NCBI RefSeq assembly: GCF_024169245.1
Contig: NZ_JALJWP010000001.1
Span: 2,233,501-2,297,500, forward strand
Source: Pseudomonas koreensis
GTDB taxonomy: Bacteria > Pseudomonadota > Gammaproteobacteria > Pseudomonadales > Pseudomonadaceae
Length of the DNA stretch: 64,000 nucleotides
Reading direction: 5' to 3'
This document shows, piece after piece, positions 57,398 through 64,000 of the stretch. Within the stretch, counting starts at the first letter, position 1, and each line of letters begins with the position of its first letter. The translations under genes and the position numbers were made by a program. The notes under the pieces were generated by a model. That model did not search any database, was not told the DNA's origin, and worked only from the letters and a program-made list of their open reading frames with translations.

Positions 57398-57453
57398 GAA
57401 GCCCCCCGTCAGAGTCCTGCGTTGCGGGGTTCGCAGGCGCGGGGCTTTTTTGT
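57398..57453 (+). terminator. Terminator after mlaB
   Basis: AAGCCCC near 57400 pairs with GGGGCTT before six Ts ending near 57452; CCTGCG/CGCAGG forms an inner stem. It separates the mla genes from ibaG-murA. Confidence 0.75.
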
Positions 57454-57497
57454 ATGATGTCCGACCCGTGCGCACAGGGCGCCGATTGAGGTTGAGC

Positions 57498-57737
57498 ATG
57501 CAGGCCGTAGAAGTGAAGAGCTTCCTTGAAGGAAAGCTGCCAGGAACGCTGGTAGAAGTTGAAGGCGAAGGCTGCAACTTCCAGCTGAACGTGATCAGCG
57601 ATGAACTGGCGGCGTTGAGCCCGGTGAAGCGTCAGCAGCAGGTCTATGCCCATTTGAACCCATGGATCGTCGATGGCAGCATCCATGCGGTCACTATGAA
57701 ATTTTTCAGCAGCGCGGCCTGGGCCGAGCGCACCTGA
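57498..57737 (+). CDS. ibaG: BolA-family protein IbaG
   Basis: A 79-residue BolA-like protein (YrbA), partner of monothiol glutaredoxin in Fe-S handling and linked to acid tolerance in E. coli. It includes the conserved C-terminal HAVTMKFFSSAAWAER with the invariant His. The ATG at 57498 has GAGG upstream. It lies directly before murA, as in E. coli. Confidence 0.92.
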   Translation: MQAVEVKSFLEGKLPGTLVEVEGEGCNFQLNVISDELAALSPVKRQQQVYAHLNPWIVDGSIHAVTMKFFSSAAWAERT

Positions 57738-57744
57738 GCCCTAG

Positions 57745-59025
<1,281 letters not shown>

Positions 59026-59036
59026 TCGCTGCATCG

Positions 59037-59102
59037 GGACACACGGACGTGTCCACTGAATTCGTTTCGAGTCGAGGGTGTGCGCACCCTCGATGTGTGT
59101 CC
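59037..59102 (+). promoter_or_regulatory. Structured murA-hisG leader with alternative pairing
   Basis: GGACACAC (59037-59044) pairs with GTGTGTCC (59095-59102), enclosing CGAGGGTG/CACCCTCG with a TGCG loop (59073-59092). GGACAC (59037-59042) can instead pair with GTGTCC (59049-59054). No run of His codons is present, so it is not a classical his leader peptide. Confidence 0.4.
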
Positions 59103-59153
59103 GGCGCCGATTGCGACCGGGCATGAGTACCTTGATAAGGACTGACGTTTCCC

Positions 59154-59789
59154 ATGTTGACCATCGCACTGTCCAAGGGCCGCATCCTTGACGACACCCT
59201 GCCGCTTCTTGCTGAAGCGGGCATCGTGCCGACCGAGAATCCGGACAAGAGCCGCAAGCTGATCATCCCCACGACCCAGGACGATGTGCGTCTGCTGATC
59301 GTGCGTGCCACCGATGTGCCGACCTATGTCGAGCATGGCGCGGCCGACCTTGGCGTCGCCGGCAAGGACGTGCTGATGGAATACAGCGGCCAGGGCCTGT
59401 ACGAGCCGCTGGATCTGCAGATCGCTCAGTGCAAGCTGATGACCGCCGGCAAGATCGGCGCGGCCGAGCCCAAGGGCCGTCTGCGTGTGGCGACCAAGTT
59501 TGTCAACGTTGCCAAGCGTTATTACGCCGAGCAGGGCCGTCAGGTCGACATCATCAAGCTGTACGGCTCGATGGAGCTGGCGCCGCTGATCGGTCTGGCC
59601 GACAAGATCATCGACGTGGTCGACACCGGCAATACCCTGCGCGCCAACGGCCTGGAGCCCCAGGAACTGATCGCCACGATCAGCTCGCGCCTGGTGGTCA
59701 ACAAGGCTTCGATGAAAATGCAACACGCCCGAATCCAGGCGTTGATCGACACCCTGCGCAACGCAGTGCAATCGCGACACCGCGGCTGA
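59154..59789 (+). CDS. hisG: ATP phosphoribosyltransferase, short form
   Basis: A 211-residue HisG of the short (HisGS) type, catalysing the first step of histidine synthesis. It starts [10 protein letters not shown] and has the PRPP-binding stretch [16 protein letters not shown]. It lacks the C-terminal regulatory domain, so it needs the HisZ regulatory subunit, which is not in the window. A hairpin with TCAGGTGCCC/GGGCGCCTGA arms (59843-59884) lies between it and hisD. Confidence 0.96.
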   Translation: MLTIALSKGRILDDTLPLLAEAGIVPTENPDKSRKLIIPTTQDDVRLLIVRATDVPTYVEHGAADLGVAGKDVLMEYSGQGLYEPLDLQIAQCKLMTAGKIGAAEPKGRLRVATKFVNVAKRYYAEQGRQVDIIKLYGSMELAPLIGLADKIIDVVDTGNTLRANGLEPQELIATISSRLVVNKASMKMQHARIQALIDTLRNAVQSRHRG

Positions 59790-59842
59790 TCTACCTGCGT
59801 GGCCCAAGGCCGCGCCGTCTATCCGCCTCATAGCCAGAATTC

Positions 59843-59884
59843 TCAGGTGCCCAAGCGGATCGAATGCTAGTTTCGGGCGCCTGA
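59843..59884 (+). other. Hairpin between hisG and hisD
   Basis: TCAGGTGCCC and GGGCGCCTGA form a 10-bp stem (one G-U pair) with a 22-base loop, followed by TTATTT-type sequence only. Possibly a weak terminator or processing site. Confidence 0.35.
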
Positions 59885-59914
59885 GTTATTTGCCATTCCT
59901 ATGAGGCTCTCGCT

Positions 59915-61252
59915 ATGACCGCAACCACTGCAATTCGCCGACTCAACGCTGCTGACCCGGATTTCGCGCATCATCTGGATCATCTGCTGAGCTGGGAAAG
60001 TGTGTCTGACGACTCGGTCAATCAGCGCGTGCTCGACATCATCAAGGCTGTGCGCGAGCGCGGTGACGCGGCGCTGGTCGAGTTCACCCAGAAGTTCGAT
60101 GGCCTCGAAGTCGCCTCGATGGCCGACCTGATCCTGCCGCGCGAGCGCCTCGAACTGGCCCTGACCCGCATCACCGTGCCACAGCGCGAGGCCTTGGAAA
60201 AAGCCGCCGCCCGGGTGCGCAGCTATCACGAAAAGCAGAAACAGGATTCCTGGAGCTACACCGAAGCCGACGGCACGGTGCTCGGCCAGAAAGTCACGCC
60301 GCTGGATCGCGCCGGTCTGTATGTGCCAGGTGGCAAGGCTTCGTATCCGTCGTCGGTATTGATGAACGCGATTCCGGCCAAGGTCGCCGGCGTGACCGAA
60401 GTGGTCATGGTCGTGCCAACCCCGCGCGGTGAAATCAACGAGCTGGTGCTGGCCGCTGCCTGTATCGCCGGTGTCGACCGTGTGTTCACCATCGGCGGCG
60501 CGCAAGCGGTTGCCGCACTGGCGTACGGCACCGAAAGCGTGCCGCGTGTCGACAAGGTTGTCGGCCCGGGCAATATCTATGTCGCCACCGCCAAGCGCCA
60601 TGTGTTCGGCCAGGTCGGCATCGATATGATCGCCGGCCCTTCGGAAATTCTTGTGGTCTGCGACGGCCAGACCGATCCGGACTGGATTGCCATGGACCTG
60701 TTCTCTCAGGCCGAGCACGATGAAGACGCGCAAGCGATTCTGGTCAGCCCCGACGCCGAGTTCCTCGACAAGGTGGCCGCGAGCATCGACAAACTGCTGC
60801 CGACCATGGACCGCGCAACCATCATCGAGACCTCGATCAATGGCCGTGGTGCGCTGATCCAGGTGAGCGACATGGCCGAGGCCATCGAAGTCGCCAACCG
60901 TATCGCGCCGGAACACCTGGAATTGTCGGTCGCTGATCCGCAAGCCTGGCTGCCGCAGATTCGTCACGCTGGCGCGATCTTCATGGGCCGCCACACTTCC
61001 GAAGCGTTGGGCGATTACTGCGCCGGTCCGAACCACGTGTTGCCGACTTCCGGCACTGCGCGGTTCTCCTCGCCGCTGGGTGTCTACGACTTCCAGAAGC
61101 GCTCGTCGATCATCTTCTGCTCCGAGGCCGGTGCTTCGGAGTTGGGCAAGACTGCATCGGTACTGGCCCGTGGTGAATCGCTGAGCGCCCACGCGCGCAG
61201 CGCCGAATACCGCATCAAAGACCAAGACTTTCTGAAAGGGCAGGAGAACTGA
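59915..61252 (+). CDS. hisD: Histidinol dehydrogenase
   Basis: A 445-residue Zn-dependent enzyme performing the last two oxidation steps of histidine synthesis. The conserved [11 protein letters not shown] and [19 protein letters not shown] motifs supply metal ligands and catalytic residues; [10 protein letters not shown] lies in the NAD region. The ATG at 59915 follows ATGAGGCTC. hisC begins after three bases. Confidence 0.97.
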   Translation: MTATTAIRRLNAADPDFAHHLDHLLSWESVSDDSVNQRVLDIIKAVRERGDAALVEFTQKFDGLEVASMADLILPRERLELALTRITVPQREALEKAAARVRSYHEKQKQDSWSYTEADGTVLGQKVTPLDRAGLYVPGGKASYPSSVLMNAIPAKVAGVTEVVMVVPTPRGEINELVLAAACIAGVDRVFTIGGAQAVAALAYGTESVPRVDKVVGPGNIYVATAKRHVFGQVGIDMIAGPSEILVVCDGQTDPDWIAMDLFSQAEHDEDAQAILVSPDAEFLDKVAASIDKLLPTMDRATIIETSINGRGALIQVSDMAEAIEVANRIAPEHLELSVADPQAWLPQIRHAGAIFMGRHTSEALGDYCAGPNHVLPTSGTARFSSPLGVYDFQKRSSIIFCSEAGASELGKTASVLARGESLSAHARSAEYRIKDQDFLKGQEN

Positions 61253-61255
61253 GCG

Positions 61256-62308
61256 ATGAGTAAATTCTGGAGCCCGTTCGTCAAGGATCTGGTGCCCTAC
61301 GTGCCGGGCGAACAGCCGAAGCTGACCAGACTGGTCAAGCTCAATACCAACGAAAACCCCTATGGCCCGTCGCCGAAAGCGCTGGCGGCGATGCAAGCCG
61401 AGCTCAACGACAACCTGCGCCTGTATCCGGACCCGAACAGTGATCTGCTGAAAAACACCGTGGCCGAATACTACGGCGTGCAAACCAGTCAGGTGTTCCT
61501 CGGCAACGGTTCGGACGAAGTGCTCGCGCACATTTTCCACGGTCTGCTGCAACACGATCAGCCGCTGCTGTTCCCCGACATCAGCTACAGCTTTTATCCG
61601 GTGTACTGCGGGCTGTATGGAATCGAGTTCGACGCGGTGCCGCTGGATGCGCAATTCCAGATCAACCCGGCCGACTACGCCAAACCGAATGGCGGAATCA
61701 TTTTCCCTAACCCGAACGCCCCGACCGGCTGCCTGCTGGCGCTGGACGCGGTCGAGCAGATCCTCAAGGCCAGTCCGGATTCGGTGGTCGTGGTGGACGA
61801 GGCTTATATCGACTTTGGCGGCGAAACCGCGATCAGTCTGGTGGATCGTTATCCGAACCTGCTGGTGACGCAGACATTGTCCAAGTCCCGTTCGCTGGCC
61901 GGTCTGCGTGTCGGTCTGGCGGTAGGGCACCCCGATCTGATCGAGGCGCTGGAGCGGATCAAGAACAGCTTCAACTCCTATCCGCTGGATCGTCTGGCGA
62001 TTGTCGGTGCGGCGGCGGCTTTCGAAGATCGCGAGTATTTCGACAAGACCTGTCGTCAGGTGATCGAGAGCCGCGAGTGGGTGGTGGCGCAGTTGCAGGC
62101 CAAGGGCTTTGAAGTGCTGCCGTCGGCGGCCAACTTCATCTTCGCCCGGCATCCGCAGCACGATGCAGCGGGGCTGGCGGCGAAACTGCGCGAGCAGGGC
62201 GTGATCGTGCGGCACTTCAAGCAGGAGCGGATTGCGCAGTTCTTGCGGATTTCGATTGGCACGCCGGAGCAGAATCAGGCGCTGATCGATGGGCTTGGGG
62301 ATCTCTGA
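61256..62308 (+). CDS. hisC: Histidinol-phosphate aminotransferase
   Basis: A 350-residue PLP enzyme converting imidazole-acetol phosphate to histidinol phosphate. The PLP lysine is in [14 protein letters not shown] (about residue 205-218), with N and D ligands in PNAPTGCLL and [10 protein letters not shown]. Its start lies four bases after the hisD stop, so the two are co-translated. A REPIN follows. Confidence 0.96.
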   Translation: MSKFWSPFVKDLVPYVPGEQPKLTRLVKLNTNENPYGPSPKALAAMQAELNDNLRLYPDPNSDLLKNTVAEYYGVQTSQVFLGNGSDEVLAHIFHGLLQHDQPLLFPDISYSFYPVYCGLYGIEFDAVPLDAQFQINPADYAKPNGGIIFPNPNAPTGCLLALDAVEQILKASPDSVVVVDEAYIDFGGETAISLVDRYPNLLVTQTLSKSRSLAGLRVGLAVGHPDLIEALERIKNSFNSYPLDRLAIVGAAAAFEDREYFDKTCRQVIESREWVVAQLQAKGFEVLPSAANFIFARHPQHDAAGLAAKLREQGVIVRHFKQERIAQFLRISIGTPEQNQALIDGLGDL

Positions 62309-62322
62309 CCAGCTCTGCTTTC

Positions 62323-62412
62323 TGTAGGAGTGAGCCTGCTCGCGATAGCGGAGGGAAATTCAACATTGATGTTGGCTGACCCGGCGCAATCGCGAGCAAG
62401 CTCACTCCTACA
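62323..62412. repeat. REPIN, GTAGGAGTGAGCC family
   Basis: Inverted arms 62323-62346 and 62389-62412; the spacer contains AAATTCAACATTGATGTTGG, shared in part with the REPIN at 14972. Between the convergent hisC and DUF4198 genes. Confidence 0.85.
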
Positions 62413-62427
62413 GGGGATTTGTAGCGT

Positions 62428-63147
62428 TTATTCGTGATGCGGCTCACCGAGGAACGTCAGCGAACTGAACAACCCTCGACTATCCACATCCACACTGTCC
62501 TTCACCGGCACCTCAACCTGCGCCGCAATCACATTCAACCCTTCGTTCCTCACCAGCACCTGCGCGCGGCCATCCTTGTCGGTCTCGGTGCTCAGCGTAT
62601 TCGGCGCGCTGCGATAGTCGCCATACAACTTCACTCCCGCCGCCGGTTTGCCATCAAGCAACACCCGCACCGGCAACGATTTGCCTGGCCCCACGGTCAT
62701 CGGATCGACCTCCGGCACAATAAGCAATTTGATCTGATCAAGCTTCGGCAACTTTGCCCCCGGCTGATAGATCGCCAGGCTGTATTTGAATGTCTGCGTA
62801 GCCTCGGTGGCGCCGGGCACTTTGCTGCGTCCTTCGTTGATCCACTTCTTGTCCGCCGTCTGCGACCACATGCCATTGTTCAGCGCCACGGCCATCACCG
62901 CCGGTGGCTTCAAGGGTTTCAGTCGGGCGTGGTCGGCCAGGCGCTCGACGCTGACCGGGATCATCTTGCCGCTCGCGTCATAAGCCCATGCGCCGCTGAT
63001 TTTCTGTGCCTTGAAGGCGTTGTCTTCAGCGCCGTGACCGTAGACCACTTCGATGTTGCCGCGTCGTTCCTCTGTCCACAGGCCGTGGGCCGACGCCTGA
63101 GCGGTGAATAGCGCAGCGATGAGCAGAAGGGATTTGCCGTAGTGCAT
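62428..63147 (-). CDS. Exported DUF4198 (NikM/CbiK-like) metal-binding protein
   Basis: A 239-residue exported protein. The signal peptide (about 20 residues, ending ASA) leaves His as the first mature residue (HGLWTEERRG), and a further His occurs in VYGHGAED. The DUF4198 domain fills most of the mature protein (KLLIVPEVDPMTVGPG and the carboxypeptidase-like DGKPAAGVKLYG). It ends PHHE. Family members are periplasmic proteins found with nickel, cobalt or siderophore uptake genes. It follows the TonB-dependent receptor gene by twelve bases on the same strand, so it probably assists uptake of the same metal complex. Confidence 0.85.
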   Translation of the reverse strand: MHYGKSLLLIAALFTAQASAHGLWTEERRGNIEVVYGHGAEDNAFKAQKISGAWAYDASGKMIPVSVERLADHARLKPLKPPAVMAVALNNGMWSQTADKKWINEGRSKVPGATEATQTFKYSLAIYQPGAKLPKLDQIKLLIVPEVDPMTVGPGKSLPVRVLLDGKPAAGVKLYGDYRSAPNTLSTETDKDGRAQVLVRNEGLNVIAAQVEVPVKDSVDVDSRGLFSSLTFLGEPHHE

Positions 63148-63159
63148 GGTGACGTCCTT

Positions 63160-64000
63160 TTACAGGTTGAGTGTCAGGCTGACGGTGAAATTGCGCGGTT
63201 CGCCGGGGTTGACCCAGTAGTTGCTATAGGAGCGCTCGTAATATTTCTCGTCGAAGATATTGTTCAGGTTCAGGCCCACCGTGACGTTGTCGCTGGCCTT
63301 GTAATGCGCGAGCAAGTCGACGGTCTGGTAGGCCGGCAATTCGAAGTCGCTGCCGGATTCGCCCGAGCGATCGCCGACGTAGGTGAAGGCTGCACCGACG
63401 TCTGAACCGCGCAGACGGCCATCCTGAAACTCATACACACCCAGCACACTGCCGCTGCGTTTGGCCACGCCGAGGATGCGGCTGCCGGTGGGAATGGTCG
63501 CGTCGCCCTTGGTCACCTCGGCGTCGATGTAGGCGAAGGCGCCGATGACCCGCACCGCATCGGTTACTTGCCCGGTGACCTGCCAATCGAAACCCTGACT
63601 GCGCGCCTTACCCATGGCGCGGCTGGTGTCGGTCCCCGGATCGAGAGCAAGGACGTTTTCCTTGTCGATGTGGAAGAAGGCGAGGGTGCTGCTTACGCGC
63701 TCATCGAACAGCTCGTTCTTGATCCCCACTTCGTAACCGACGCCTTCTTCCGGATCGAAGGATTTGCCCGAAGCATCCAGGCCGTTGTTCGGTTTGAACG
63801 AGGTCGAGGCGTTAGCGAACAGGCCAGTGTTCGGCGTGAGTTGATAGAGCAGGCCGGCGCGTTGGGTCAGTGCGTCGTGGAGCTGCTCGCTCTTGGCGTT
63901 ACGGCTGTGATCGTCGATGCGCTGATCGAAGTGCTCGAAGCGCGCACCGAGCATGCCGCGCAGTTTGTCGGTGAAGACGATCTGGTCCTGCAGGTTCAGC
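63160..64000 (-). CDS. TonB-dependent siderophore receptor, C-terminal part (cut by window edge)
   Basis: The last roughly 280 residues of an outer membrane receptor; the gene continues beyond base 64000, so signal, TonB box and plug are not visible. The barrel strands include TPNTGLFANASTSFKPNNG, EVGIKNELFDERVSSTLAFF and the C-terminal VNLNNIFDEKYYE-like segment (here NLNNIFDEKYYERSYSN), which are typical of FhuA/FpvA-type ferric siderophore receptors. The protein ends FTVSLTLNL. It is followed directly by the DUF4198 gene, suggesting one metal-uptake operon. The ligand is not determined. Confidence 0.88.
   Translation of the reverse strand, partial: LNLQDQIVFTDKLRGMLGARFEHFDQRIDDHSRNAKSEQLHDALTQRAGLLYQLTPNTGLFANASTSFKPNNGLDASGKSFDPEEGVGYEVGIKNELFDERVSSTLAFFHIDKENVLALDPGTDTSRAMGKARSQGFDWQVTGQVTDAVRVIGAFAYIDAEVTKGDATIPTGSRILGVAKRSGSVLGVYEFQDGRLRGSDVGAAFTYVGDRSGESGSDFELPAYQTVDLLAHYKASDNVTVGLNLNNIFDEKYYERSYSNYWVNPGEPRNFTVSLTLNL

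Noticed and set aside
59867..62215. 782-codon open frame antisense to hisD and hisC
   Set aside because: Same GC shadow effect; the translation is rich in H, R, V, G and Q with no motif, while both sense genes are intact.

Overview
The window is chromosomal DNA of a fluorescent Pseudomonas (P. fluorescens group). The evidence is high GC coding sequence, gene order that follows the P. aeruginosa PA4446-PA4502 neighbourhood as I remember it (dppA/opdP, roxSR, gatCAB, mreBCD-maf-rng, tldD/pmbA, fagA-fumC-sodA, rpoN cluster, lpt/kds, mla, murA-his), and many REP-type palindromes of the kinds typical of this group. It is mostly core genome. I see no prophage, insertion sequence, CRISPR array, tRNA or rRNA.

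Layout. 1-8.7 kb (minus): four paralogous dipeptide-type periplasmic binding proteins with an OprD-family porin between them; the permease genes presumably lie left of base 1. 8.7-9.7 kb: gene-free, filled with structured repeats and ending in a candidate structured RNA in front of a DUF6124 gene. 10.3-15 kb: SIMPL protein, redox two-component system RoxS/RoxR, and an SbmA/YddA-like ABC transporter. 15.1-22.6 kb: a hexarate (glucarate/galactarate) module with a FadR-type regulator, KdgD, ketoglutarate semialdehyde dehydrogenase, GudP-like transporter and GarD; two unrecognised small genes sit inside it. 23-26 kb: AEC transporter, then a minus-strand operon rlpA-antiporter-carboxymuconolactone decarboxylase. 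26-29.3 kb: gatCAB. 29.5-43 kb: mreBCD, maf, rng, yhdP, nitrilase, tldD, yjgA, pmbA. 43.2-47 kb: Fur-box operon fagA-fumC-orf-sodA followed by a ZIP transporter. 47-54 kb (minus): kdsD-kdsC-lptC-lptA-lptB-rpoN-hpf-ptsN-rapZ-ptsO. 54.3-62.3 kb (plus): mlaFEDCB-ibaG-murA-hisG-hisD-hisC. 62.4-64 kb (minus): a TonB-dependent receptor, cut by the window edge, and a DUF4198 protein.

How it works together. Much of the window serves the envelope: LPS export (kds, lpt), phospholipid trafficking (mla, yhdP), cell shape (mre) and peptidoglycan precursor supply (murA). The rpoN-hpf-ptsN-rapZ-ptsO block links nitrogen-PTS signalling to sigma-54. The hexarate module feeds 2-oxoglutarate to the TCA cycle. 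The fagA operon supplies iron-independent fumarase and Mn superoxide dismutase under iron limitation.

The most interesting signals are non-coding or concern starts: a three-way-junction RNA candidate upstream of the DUF6124 gene; a probable AUU start for mreC and a possible one for the CaCA antiporter; mutually exclusive hairpins in the leaders of mlaF and hisG; nested inverted-repeat elements at 8.9 kb and between mreB and mreC; two loci where a CTCTCCC/GGGAGAG palindrome element has amplified its internal spacer (110 and 150 bp periods); and a promoter-overlapping operator in front of kdgD.
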